From assembly GCF_900184935.1 (NCBI RefSeq), contig NZ_FXYE01000002.1, positions 1,348,501 to 1,412,500 of the forward strand: a stretch of 64,000 bases of DNA. The letters run 5' to 3'. Shown one piece after another: positions 55,198-64,000 of this stretch. The notes under the pieces were generated by a model. It saw only the letters and a list, made by a program, of their open reading frames with translations, ran no database searches and had not been told where the DNA came from. Every line of letters starts with the position of its first letter. The stretch's first letter is position 1. Made by a program: the position numbers and the translations under genes. The stretch is from Actibacterium lipolyticum (lineage in GTDB: Bacteria; Pseudomonadota; Alphaproteobacteria; Rhodobacterales; Rhodobacteraceae).

Positions 55198-56601
55198 TCA
55201 GCGTGCGACCCGGGCCATAACATAGCCCTTAAGCGCAGTCATCGACGCCAAACTAAGGCCGAACATCGCGATGCAAACGGCGCTTGTCCATATCGGGGCT
55301 GCGCCATCTTGTGCGAACCAATCACGCAGCGCCAGCGCCACCATGAAGCCCAGCGCCACCGCGATGGAACCCCAGACCCTGCTCAACGGGTAACCAACGC
55401 GGCGCCCTAGCAAGAACAGCGACACACACATTGCCACCAGCTCTGCACCGATTGCGACCCAGATGATGTTGATCAGATCATAGCCGTTTGCCGCCAGATA
55501 CCATGACAACGGCAATGAGGCGACGCGACACAGGTTGGCCCACATCGCGTTGTCCGTCTTTGCCTTGGCCAATGCCACGACCGCCGGACCGGACTTGAAC
55601 ACCCGCACGGCTTGAAGGATCGAAAGCCACAACAGCAGCGGCACCAGCGGCGCGTATTTTTCGCCAAGCACCGACTCAACTAAAAGCGGGCCCAGCAACA
55701 TGATTGCCGCGATCTGTAGAAGGCCGTTTAGGATATTCGCCTGTATTGTTGCCGCGCCTATACGCTCAAAACGGTCTGGATCGTTCGCGGCCGACAACTG
55801 TGGCAAAAAGAAAGACTGCAGACTGCGCGCCAGAACCAAAGTCGGTGTCAGGGTAAGCGTAAAGCCCATGGCGAACATCGCCAACGGCACCATCCCCAGT
55901 TCGCGCCCAATGACCAGCTTTTCACCATTGAACACGGCGAAAAGCAGTAAGCCATTGATGAGCAGCGGCCAGCCAAACCCCAGACCACGCGCCATAATCG
56001 AACGGTCAAGCGTTGCCCGATACCGTGTTTTGGCCACCAGATGCGACGTTACCAGCGTCAGGACACCTTGCGCCAAAACCGCATACAACATCACGCGGTA
56101 GTCACCGAAGATGCCATTCAGTGGCCAGACCAGCGCGACAGATACCAGCGCGGGCACCGAGATTGTCAGGATGTGGGGCAAATAGATCATCTGCCGCTGC
56201 AGACGAAACACATCGAAATGCACAAACCCATTCAACACCGGCACCAACGCCATCAACTGATAGGCCCAAGCGACCTCTGGCACGCCAAGGAAATTGGCCA
56301 GCGGGTATGCGATCAACAGAAGGAAACCACCTGCCAACAGCCCCCGCAACGCCTGAAAGCCTTGTAACCCTGCCTGTAATTTTGGGTCTTCGCCATCCTT
56401 CGCCTGCACGATCAGTTGTTGCAGGCCCAGCTGGGAAATCATTTCAACGATTGCCATGCTCAACGCGAAGGTCGCAGCGATGCCATAGTCTTCGACGCTG
56501 ATCAGGCGGGCGACCAATAGATTGCGGACCAACAGCATCAACGAACTGAAGGCATTTCCCGAAAGCAGCAGCAACGCGGACCTGAACATGGGCAAATCCA
56601 T
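55198..56601 (-). CDS. Wzx-type oligosaccharide flippase (MATE/MOP superfamily)
   Basis: A 467-residue polytopic protein with about 12-14 membrane spans. The start is uncertain: ATG codons occur at 56685, 56601 and 56589; the usual family N-terminus (FRSALLLLSGNAFSSLMLLVRNLLVARLI) favours 56601 or 56589. The pattern SVEDYGIAATFALSMAIVEMISQLG and LGVPEVAWAYQLMALVPVLNGF match lipopolysaccharide/exopolysaccharide flippases (RfbX/Wzx). It should flip the lipid-linked repeat unit for the Wzy-like polymerase. It is divergent from the phytase-like gene. Confidence 0.86.
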   Translation of the reverse strand: MDLPMFRSALLLLSGNAFSSLMLLVRNLLVARLISVEDYGIAATFALSMAIVEMISQLGLQQLIVQAKDGEDPKLQAGLQGFQALRGLLAGGFLLLIAYPLANFLGVPEVAWAYQLMALVPVLNGFVHFDVFRLQRQMIYLPHILTISVPALVSVALVWPLNGIFGDYRVMLYAVLAQGVLTLVTSHLVAKTRYRATLDRSIMARGLGFGWPLLINGLLLFAVFNGEKLVIGRELGMVPLAMFAMGFTLTLTPTLVLARSLQSFFLPQLSAANDPDRFERIGAATIQANILNGLLQIAAIMLLGPLLVESVLGEKYAPLVPLLLWLSILQAVRVFKSGPAVVALAKAKTDNAMWANLCRVASLPLSWYLAANGYDLINIIWVAIGAELVAMCVSLFLLGRRVGYPLSRVWGSIAVALGFMVALALRDWFAQDGAAPIWTSAVCIAMFGLSLASMTALKGYVMARVAR

Positions 56602-56701
56602 CGGGATTTTGTGCAATAGGGTCAAGAACTTTTGCCCTTTGATGCTTTGAAAAGCTATAAATGAGGGAATGTAGGAAATCCGCATCTGCGAGGGGTTGGC
56701 G

Positions 56702-57661
56702 ATGATAGGTTTACATAGGCACGTTAAGCGTGCGGTTCTGGCGCTTGCGTTGTTGTCAGGTTTGGCATGGCACCCCCCCGCCGCATACGCCGAAAGTGGG
56801 TATGCAGTTGATAAGCCGCGCTTCTTTGAATGGCACGTCGACCACGATGAATTCGGTGGTTTTTCTGGAATTCTGGTCGAAGACGGCGGGCGCGCGCTTT
56901 CCGCGCTGTCAGATCACGGCACTTTGTTTACAGGCGTCATCGAACGTAGTGGCCGGGAAATCACCGGTATCAGCGAAGCAACGGCGCACGCACTGAACGA
57001 CCCGGGCAAGCCGTTCACGCCGTTCCAGCGCGACGCCGAAGGATTGGCACGCGCGCCAAAAGGCGAACTTATCGTCGTATTCGAAAGCTACACCCGGGTG
57101 AAAAAATACACCCAACTAGGAAGGCGCGCGCGGTCATTGCATCATTGGGAAGCCTTCAAAGAACTGTTCGGGAATGAGTCATTCGAATCCGGCAGCTATT
57201 TACCTGACGGTCGGCTTGTCGTCTTTGTCGAAGGTTCGGGCGAGGGCGAGACAACAGATGCCTATACCTATGACGACATCTTCTGGGATGGCCCCTACAA
57301 ATTCCCAACCTCAGACGGTTTCGCGATAAGCGGTGCCGATCTGGGCCCGGATGGGCGGCTTTATATTTTGGACCGCAAATTCAGCATCACCAAAGGCTTC
57401 ACAAGTCGTATTCGAAGCTTTGCCTTGGATGCAGAAGAAATGACCGAGCGCACGTTGTTTGAAGGAAAGCTGGGTAACGCCGAAGGCATCGCCGTTTGGG
57501 AAAATGATGAAGGCGAGGCCACGATCACCCTGATTACCGACAACGGTTTTGGCAAACGCGAAAAGACCTATTTGATAGAATTCGACCTACACGATGGGAA
57601 GTCGTGGCAGGAAAGAACGTTGGCCAACCCCTTTCCTGCTCGCGGCATACCAATTCAGTAA
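56702..57661 (+). CDS. Esterase-like-activity-of-phytase family protein, exported
   Basis: 319 residues from the ATG at 56702 (GAGGGG seven bases upstream; TTG at 56696 is an alternative). A signal peptide is visible (VKRAVLALALLSGLAWHPPAAYA). The mature protein is a six-bladed propeller-like fold of the phytase-like esterase family (FGGFSGILVEDGGRALSALSDHGTLF, DAEGLARAPKGELIVVFES, GADLGPDGRLYILDRKFS, EGIAVWENDEGEATITLITDNGFG). Catalysis is not certain for the family. Its stop overlaps the 3' end of the convergent spike-base gene by 7 nt. It might act on extracellular material in this locus. Confidence 0.85.
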   Translation: MIGLHRHVKRAVLALALLSGLAWHPPAAYAESGYAVDKPRFFEWHVDHDEFGGFSGILVEDGGRALSALSDHGTLFTGVIERSGREITGISEATAHALNDPGKPFTPFQRDAEGLARAPKGELIVVFESYTRVKKYTQLGRRARSLHHWEAFKELFGNESFESGSYLPDGRLVVFVEGSGEGETTDAYTYDDIFWDGPYKFPTSDGFAISGADLGPDGRLYILDRKFSITKGFTSRIRSFALDAEEMTERTLFEGKLGNAEGIAVWENDEGEATITLITDNGFGKREKTYLIEFDLHDGKSWQERTLANPFPARGIPIQ

Positions 57662-57918
57662 AGTCCACGTATCCCGGTTGCCGACGTACCCGTTGCAAGC
57701 ACGCGTGTCACGCGTAAGGGAAACGGCACCCCGGCGGCGATGAACACATCGCTTTCGTCACCGCCTGCGGTGATCACGCGCACCGTGCCGGCAACCGAAA
57801 CGTTAAGCGCGCGGGTCACATGCGCCAGATCGGTCAAATCATCTGGAATGATTTCTTCGATACGCTCTGCGGGGCTGTAAAGGCTGGTGGCGAAGTCTTT
57901 GAAACTGTCGTTTGGCAT
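57655..57918 (-). CDS. GTA head-spike base protein homologue (RCAP_rcc01079/GhsA family)
   Basis: An 87-residue acidic protein that matches the pattern of the Rhodobacter capsulatus gene transfer agent spike-base family: a variable N-terminus, LYSPAERIEEIIPDD, then ALNVSVAGTVRVITAGGDE, VFIAAGVPFPLRVTRVLATGTSATGIRGLY. In R. capsulatus the spike (GhsA with the fibre GhsB) helps GTA particles bind the capsule; the genes lie outside the main GTA cluster. The match is from recognised sequence pattern, not a search. Small size, lack of signal peptide and context near capsule genes support this reading. No other GTA gene is in the window. Confidence 0.72.
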   Translation of the reverse strand: MPNDSFKDFATSLYSPAERIEEIIPDDLTDLAHVTRALNVSVAGTVRVITAGGDESDVFIAAGVPFPLRVTRVLATGTSATGIRGLY

Positions 57919-58560
57919 CTGGTGATCCCTCCATGTTCTTTGGGTTTACGCGTGCGAACCTATGAACATGGCCTTTACGCGCCCCTAGCGCACCGCGCGC
58001 AACAAAGAGGTTTGGCGCAACACAGGCTGCGCAAACATCCATTTGCCGCCCAAAAACCATGCACCCTAGCCTTTATTATGGACTAGCCACTTGAAACCCT
58101 GCGGGCAGCCCCCACCCAGGTGCCGCGTTTCTTGCTGGATTGGGCGGCCCCTTCCTAACATCAATCTGACTATGGACGGTGAGTTTGACTTCACCGATAG
58201 CCGCAACGGCGTGGCAATTTTCGTCAAGGGCCCAGATTGGGCGCGCAGCAATGGCGCTGCATCCTCATTCCGACAGCTGTCGGACTGCGGAAACGCGATT
58301 GCAAACAAGCTTTGTGTTTCCTGACTGAAGTAGCGGCGACACCTGAAAACCGGTTTCGCACTCATCACGAAACCGGAGGCGGCCATGCCCAAGCGACACC
58401 AGATTTCCCACAATTTAACCTGCCTTATATCGCGCAAAAACAGCTTTGCTTTTGGCGCGAATGATGGCTGCTCACCCTCTTTTCACATCCATTCTCATGA
58501 CCTTTCCCTTCAACCTGGCGTCTGATTACAGGCCAGAAACTCTCTGCAAAGGATACGAAC
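57919..58560. other. Gap before the FNT-kinase-cyanase operon
   Basis: About 640 bp with no gene I can firmly support. An open frame from an ATG at 58172 to 58324 (50 codons, MDGEFDFTDSRNG start) has coding-like composition but no ribosome site, so it is left out as a gene. An inverted repeat lies at 58350-58376. The promoter of focA is likely within the last 150 bp, since AAGGAT precedes its start at 58561. Confidence 0.5.
58350..58376. repeat. Inverted repeat CCGGTTTCG-N9-CGAAACCGG
   Basis: A perfect 9-bp inverted repeat with a 9-bp spacer about 185 bp before the focA start. It could be an operator for a dimeric regulator of the downstream operon or a REP-like palindrome. No T run follows on either strand, so it is not a terminator. 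Confidence 0.5.
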
Positions 58561-59412
58561 ATGTCGTATATCCAGCCCAAAGAATTCGCGACCAAGATGG
58601 TCGATGCTGGCGAATCCAAGATATTTATGGCGACCAAAGATACGTTGATCCGCTCTTATATGGCGGGCGCGATCTTGGCGCTTGCTGCTGCGTTCGCGGT
58701 GACAATCGCGGTTAACACCGGAAACTTTCTTGTCGCCTCTCTGCTGTTCCCGGTGGGCTTTTGCATGCTCTACCTTTTGGGTTTCGACCTTCTGACTGGG
58801 GTGTTCACCCTTGCCCCGCTTGCCGTCATTGCAAAACGTCCCGGCTGTACTTGGAAAGGTGTCTTTCGCAACTGGGGCCTCGTGTTCTGCGGCAACTTTG
58901 CTGGTGCGATGACGACGGCCGTCTTCATGGCGGTTATTTTCACCATGGGGTTCAGTGAGGAACCCAACGCGGTTGGCCAAAGGATCGGACAGATCGGTGA
59001 ATCCCGGACAGTGGGTTACGCGGCCGCTGGCAGCGCTGGGATGCTGACAGTCTTTATTCGCGCCGTGATGTGTAACTGGATGGTTTCCACCGGTGTGGTT
59101 GGCGCGATGATGTCCAGCTCTACCTCGGGGAAGATCATGGCGATGTGGATGCCGATCTTGGTCTTCTTCTACCTCGGTTTCGAGCATTCGATCGTGAACA
59201 TGTTCCTGTTCCCATCGGGCATCATGCTGGGCGGCGAATTCACTTGGTTCGACTACTTTGCCTATAACGAGATCCCCGTTGTTCTGGGCAACCTTGTCGG
59301 CGGTCTGACCTTCGTTGGCGGTATGATCTACGCCACCCACTTCAAAGAGTCGCCAAAGCGGAACGCAGCGGTTGGCCGGAATGACGACAGCGCCACCATG
59401 CCGGCTGAATAA
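58561..59412 (+). CDS. Formate/nitrite transporter (FNT) family channel
   Basis: A 283-residue FNT pentameric channel subunit with six or seven membrane spans. Family patterns visible are IRSYMAGAILALAAAFAV, LFPVGFCMLYLLGFDLLTGVFTLAPLAV, NWGLVFCGNFAGA (omega-loop side), AAAGSAGMLTVFIRAVMCNWMVSTGVV and FYLGFEHSIVNMFLFPSGIMLGG with the conserved His. These channels move small monovalent anions such as formate, nitrite or bisulfide. Because it is the first gene of an operon ending in cyanase, cyanate is a reasonable candidate substrate, but this is an inference. AAGGAT lies nine bases before the ATG. Confidence 0.9.
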   Translation: MSYIQPKEFATKMVDAGESKIFMATKDTLIRSYMAGAILALAAAFAVTIAVNTGNFLVASLLFPVGFCMLYLLGFDLLTGVFTLAPLAVIAKRPGCTWKGVFRNWGLVFCGNFAGAMTTAVFMAVIFTMGFSEEPNAVGQRIGQIGESRTVGYAAAGSAGMLTVFIRAVMCNWMVSTGVVGAMMSSSTSGKIMAMWMPILVFFYLGFEHSIVNMFLFPSGIMLGGEFTWFDYFAYNEIPVVLGNLVGGLTFVGGMIYATHFKESPKRNAAVGRNDDSATMPAE

Positions 59413-59475
59413 ACACTGTTCTGGTGGCCCAGCATTTATCGGGCCACCAGTTTCATTTCTCGGGGAGGAGCGACC

Positions 59476-61200
59476 ATGCCCAAAGACGCGCCCATCCAAA
59501 ACGCCCCGTGCGTTTCGATCGGCCAATATTCTTCGGCTGGTCGCAAACCCGAAAACCAAGATTTTCATGGCGCGCTGGTCCCAGAGGGCCGCGCGCTGAC
59601 CCTTAAGGGCATTACGCTTGCCATTGCGGACGGGATTTCATCAAGCGCCGTAAGCGCCGAAGCCTCGGAAACAGCAGTAAAAAGCCTTTTGACCGACTAT
59701 TACTCAACACCCGACGCCTGGACGGTAAAGACCGCAGCAACCCGCGTGATTGACGCAACCAACGCTTGGCTGCACGGACAGAACTCTGCCGTTGCTGATA
59801 TGAACGTGGGCCGGGTTTGCACCCTATCAGCGTTGATCCTTAAAGGGCGCGACGGTCACATCCTGCATGTTGGCGACAGTCGCGTGCAACGCCTGTCGGG
59901 GTCCAGCCTTGAACCGCTTACCAATGATCACCGCATGATACTTTCGTCCGAGGAAAATTATTTGGGCCGCGCCTTGGGGGCCGAACCCCGGATAGAGGTC
60001 GACTATCGTCAGGTCCCACTATCGGTTGGCGACGTATTTTTGCTGACCACTGACGGGGTGCACGACTTCACCGACGCCCGCGCAGTACGCACCGCCCTAG
60101 CCGCCCCCGACCTTGACGCCGCCGCGCAAGAAATAGCGACCGACGCATTAGAACGTGGTAGCGACGACAACCTAACGGTTCAGATCGTCCGGATTGACGC
60201 CCTTCCAGCCGCAGGTGTTGAGCTTGCCGTTGATGGGGCAAAGTTGCCGGTCCCGTCGCTCCCAAAGGCTGGGGACATCATCGACGGGTTCCGCATCATC
60301 CGCGGGCTACACTCAACCGCACGCAGCCACGTCTTTCTTGCCGTTGATCCAGATTGCAATCGGGTGGCGCTAAAAATTCCCGCATCCGAAATGGCGCAAG
60401 ACGCGGACTATCTGCGCCGGTTCGTTTTGGAAGAATGGATCGCCCGCCGGATTTCGTCTGCGCATATCCTAAAGGCCGGAAAAGTGCCCGAACAACGCAG
60501 TGCCCTTTATGTAGTGACTGAGTTTGTAGAGGGATGCACCCTTAGGCAATGGATGACGGACCATCCCCAGCCTGAGCTGGAACAAGTGCGTGACATCATC
60601 GCGCAACTCGCCACCGGCCTACGTGCGTTCCACAGACGAGAAATGATTCACCAAGACCTGCGGCCCGAAAATGTGATCATCGACAACGACGGCACTGTCA
60701 GGATCATCGACCTCGGCTCTACCTCAGTCGCCGGGGTCGAAGAAGCCGCGCCCGGCACGCTTGGCGCCATGCCCGGAACCTATCAGTACACCGCCCCAGA
60801 GTATCTGTCGGGCGATCCGGTCAGTTGGCGATCGGATCAATACGCCCTTGGGGTTATCGCCTATGAGATGCTGACAGGCCGACTGCCCTATGGCGCTCAG
60901 GTTGCCCGCATCCGATCCCGTCGGGATCAGGCCCGGCTGACATATGCAACGGCCCGCGACGAAGAAAGCGGCGTACCCGATTGGATGGACGTTGCACTTC
61001 GTCGGGCCGTCAATCCTGATCCATTGCAGCGCTATGATGCATTGTCCGAACTGGTCGGTGACCTAAAGCGCCCAGGAAGCACGTGGAATGCCAGTCGTCA
61101 TGTCCCGCTGGCAGAACGTGACCCGGTCCGATTTTGGCAGGGGGTTTCTCTCTTCCTCGCCGTTTTGTGTCTCATCCTAGCGGTTCAATTATCAGCCTAA
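59476..61200 (+). CDS. Fused PP2C-type phosphatase / serine-threonine kinase with C-terminal membrane anchor
   Basis: A 574-residue bifunctional regulator. The N-terminal half (about 10-235) is a PP2C phosphatase with ENQD (26-29), LAIADGISSS (Asp52-Gly53), HVGDSRVQ, TTDGVHDF and SDDNLTV, all metal-site Asp residues present. The C-terminal half (about 265-540) is a Hanks-type kinase with VALKIP (Lys of the ATP site), IHQDLRPENVIID (catalytic loop HQD instead of HRD), IIDLGST (DLG in place of DFG) and YTAPEYLSG. The glycine-rich loop is degenerate. A final hydrophobic helix anchors it in the membrane. Start has GGGAGGAG upstream. It lies between FNT channel and cyanase genes. Confidence 0.88.
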   Translation: MPKDAPIQNAPCVSIGQYSSAGRKPENQDFHGALVPEGRALTLKGITLAIADGISSSAVSAEASETAVKSLLTDYYSTPDAWTVKTAATRVIDATNAWLHGQNSAVADMNVGRVCTLSALILKGRDGHILHVGDSRVQRLSGSSLEPLTNDHRMILSSEENYLGRALGAEPRIEVDYRQVPLSVGDVFLLTTDGVHDFTDARAVRTALAAPDLDAAAQEIATDALERGSDDNLTVQIVRIDALPAAGVELAVDGAKLPVPSLPKAGDIIDGFRIIRGLHSTARSHVFLAVDPDCNRVALKIPASEMAQDADYLRRFVLEEWIARRISSAHILKAGKVPEQRSALYVVTEFVEGCTLRQWMTDHPQPELEQVRDIIAQLATGLRAFHRREMIHQDLRPENVIIDNDGTVRIIDLGSTSVAGVEEAAPGTLGAMPGTYQYTAPEYLSGDPVSWRSDQYALGVIAYEMLTGRLPYGAQVARIRSRRDQARLTYATARDEESGVPDWMDVALRRAVNPDPLQRYDALSELVGDLKRPGSTWNASRHVPLAERDPVRFWQGVSLFLAVLCLILAVQLSA

Positions 61201-61223
61201 CTTTTTAAACAGGAGAATGAACG

Positions 61224-61691
61224 ATGAAAGACCTTTCGACGCCAGACTACCTTACCAAAGAAGATGTAACCGCGCTGATCATCGCCGCAAAGAAGACATC
61301 AGGCCTAAGTTGGGAAGCGATTGCCACCGCGATCAACATGTCGCCCGTCTGGACACATTCAGCCTGCATGGGCATGAACGCGATGCCGTCGGATAAGGCG
61401 CAAGCCCTAGTCACAACGCTCGATCTTCCGGCAGAAGCCGTAGCAGTTTTGGAAGAGAGCCCCACGAAAATCTGGGACCAAACCGTGCCGACCGACCCGT
61501 GCATTTATCGGCTTTATGAAATCGTCGGCGTCTATGGACCGACAATCAAAGCCCTCATCCACGAAGAGTTCGGTGACGGCATCATGTCCGCAATCGATTT
61601 CAACATGGAGGTAACCCGCGTCCAGCACGAAAAAGGCGATAGGGTTAAGATTGAAATGTCGGGCAAATATCTCGCTTACAACGCATGGTGA
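61224..61691 (+). CDS. cynS: Cyanase (cyanate hydratase)
   Basis: Converts cyanate plus bicarbonate to ammonia and carbon dioxide via carbamate. The 155-residue protein has the catalytic triad Arg96, Glu99 and Ser122 at exactly the Escherichia coli positions, in PCIYRLYEIVGVYGPT and GDGIMSAIDF, and ends in the typical GKYLAYNAW. The N-terminal helix-turn-helix-like domain is also present. It follows the kinase-phosphatase gene by 23 bp in an operon with the FNT channel, with AGGAG upstream of its start. A strong terminator follows. The set suggests cyanate use or detoxification. Confidence 0.96.
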   Translation: MKDLSTPDYLTKEDVTALIIAAKKTSGLSWEAIATAINMSPVWTHSACMGMNAMPSDKAQALVTTLDLPAEAVAVLEESPTKIWDQTVPTDPCIYRLYEIVGVYGPTIKALIHEEFGDGIMSAIDFNMEVTRVQHEKGDRVKIEMSGKYLAYNAW

Positions 61692-61720
61692 CAGGTGGGG
61701 ACCACCTATTTTGGGGCTAG

Positions 61721-61766
61721 CCGGTGAACACCAGTTCGCTAGTGCTGCCCTTCACCGGATTTTTTG
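61721..61766 (+). terminator. Rho-independent terminator after cynS
   Basis: A perfect 8-bp outer stem CCGGTGAA / TTCACCGG (61721-61728 and 61751-61758) enclosing a second hairpin with a TTCG tetraloop, followed by ATTTTTT. This is a clear intrinsic terminator about 30 bp after cynS and marks the end of the operon. Confidence 0.82.
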
Positions 61767-62063
61767 GATCGTTCGGGGATTGTGCTTCATCTGATTGCGG
61801 ATGTGATCGAAGACGTTTCGTATCTGCTTTCCGCTCCCGGGCATCCGTTTGAGCACGCGGTTGGGATCACTCACCCGCAGGCCGATGATGCGCCCCGCCC
61901 GCCACGCTAATCATCCGGTTGGCGTCCTCCTCGTGATCCGGCGACGCGTTTGTTTCCGAGCCGTGATTTTCATTGATTTTGTGCTTGGGATTGTCGCGCC
62001 ATACTGCAAACGCGTATATCGCCCCAAGGGGCGCTGATTTCTTGTTCTTATATTTTTGATTTT
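61767..62063. other. Gap between cynS terminator and tRNA-fMet
   Basis: About 300 bp without a supported gene. It contains a short GCCCC/GGGGC palindrome at 62020-62033, which might end the leftward rRNA operon although no clear T run follows it in that direction. The frame at 61849-62037 has no recognisable sequence. Confidence 0.5.
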
Positions 62064-62140
<77 letters not shown>

Positions 62141-62216
62141 CCAAATTGTTTGCTTCACGCGCATTTTTTTGAGTGAAGCCATCGATTTGAGAGATACGTT
62201 TTGTGCTTCTTTCTAG

Positions 62217-62331
62217 GTTTGGCGGTGACCTACTCTCCCACGTCTTAAGACGCAGTACCATCGGCGCGACGGCGCTTAACGGCCGAGTTCGGGATGGGAT
62301 CGGGTGTTTCGCTCGCGCTATGACCACCAAA
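62217..62331 (-). rRNA. rrf: 5S ribosomal RNA
   Basis: About 115 nt on the minus strand, with typical 5S segments CCGATCCCATCCCGAACTC and GGTCACCGCC near the ends. It is placed between 23S and tRNA-fMet in the operon. The exact ends are approximate. Confidence 0.93.
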
Positions 62332-62414
62332 CCGAGAAAGAAGCACAATATACCAAGTCAAGTTTCACAATGAAGTGTATGCTTTCAGATCAGTCAGCCT
62401 TGCTGTTACTGGAT

Positions 62415-64000
<1,586 letters not shown>

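Noticed and set aside
58172..58324. A 50-codon frame (MDGEFDFTDSRNG start) upstream of the FNT gene
   Set aside because: Composition is reasonable, but no ribosome site is seen and no family is recognised, so it is mentioned only in the gap entry.

Overview
The window looks like a chromosomal segment of a marine Roseobacter-group bacterium (Alphaproteobacteria, Rhodobacterales). Signs of this are a CcrM-type GANTC methyltransferase, an rRNA operon ending 23S-5S-tRNA-fMet, an XrtD/VPLPA-CTERM exosortase system, a small protein resembling the head-spike base of the Rhodobacter gene transfer agent, and many TTG/GTG starts. The assignment rests on recognised protein families; no database search was possible.

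Layout. (1) 1-7.8 kb is mostly housekeeping: a partial dciA-like gene, mutY, an AlkB-type alkane hydroxylase, ccrM with three GANTC sites upstream, rnhB, small secreted or helical hypotheticals, a membrane-anchored winged-helix protein, tRNA-Arg(CCT) and a LacI/GntR-type repressor. (2) 7.9-10.4 kb is an overlapping three-gene lipid-glycosylation module (DPM1-like GT2, LAB_N membrane protein, ArnT-like GT39). (3) 10.5-24 kb is a capsule locus: an ABC exporter (kpsM, kpsE, kpsT) flanked by two RTX proteins with matching C-terminal secretion modules, then a two-domain rhamnosyltransferase-like enzyme, a sulfotransferase-like protein and a complete dTDP-L-rhamnose pathway (rfbCBDA). (4) 24-27.8 kb holds an Alg13/Alg14-like split glycosyltransferase and a divergent pair: polysaccharide pyruvyltransferase and FrhB-like iron-sulfur protein.

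(5) 27.8-41.6 kb is an exosortase-linked exopolysaccharide locus. Two divergent operons leave a 670-bp AT-rich region. Leftward: initiating sugar transferase, PrsT TPR lipoprotein, Wza-type exporter, outer-membrane barrel, XrtD exosortase fused to EpsI, rhomboid. Rightward: ExeA-like ATPase, Wzz/GumC co-polymerase, BY-kinase, GT2, O-acyltransferase. One VPLPA-CTERM substrate follows. (6) 42.4-58 kb continues with polysaccharide genes: a giant secreted beta-helix/PKD/LamG protein and a smaller exported beta-helix/PKD paralogue, a Wzy-like ligase/polymerase, an OafA-type acyltransferase, GT2, LbH acyltransferase, a large secreted protein of unknown function, sulfotransferase, Wzx flippase, a phytase-like esterase and the spike-base homologue. 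(7) 58.5-61.8 kb is a compact FNT channel - PP2C/kinase fusion - cyanase operon ending in a strong terminator. (8) 62-64 kb is the 3' end of a leftward rRNA operon.

The genes together suggest a cell that builds at least two surface glycans, one through an ABC exporter and one through a Wzx/Wzy plus exosortase route, probably containing rhamnose and carrying sulfate, acyl and pyruvyl groups, with beta-helix enzymes that may act on the polymer inside and outside the cell. The strongest leads for novelty are the paired beta-helix enzymes, the GTA-type spike gene inside the capsule region, and the cyanase operon with an FNT channel and a kinase-phosphatase.
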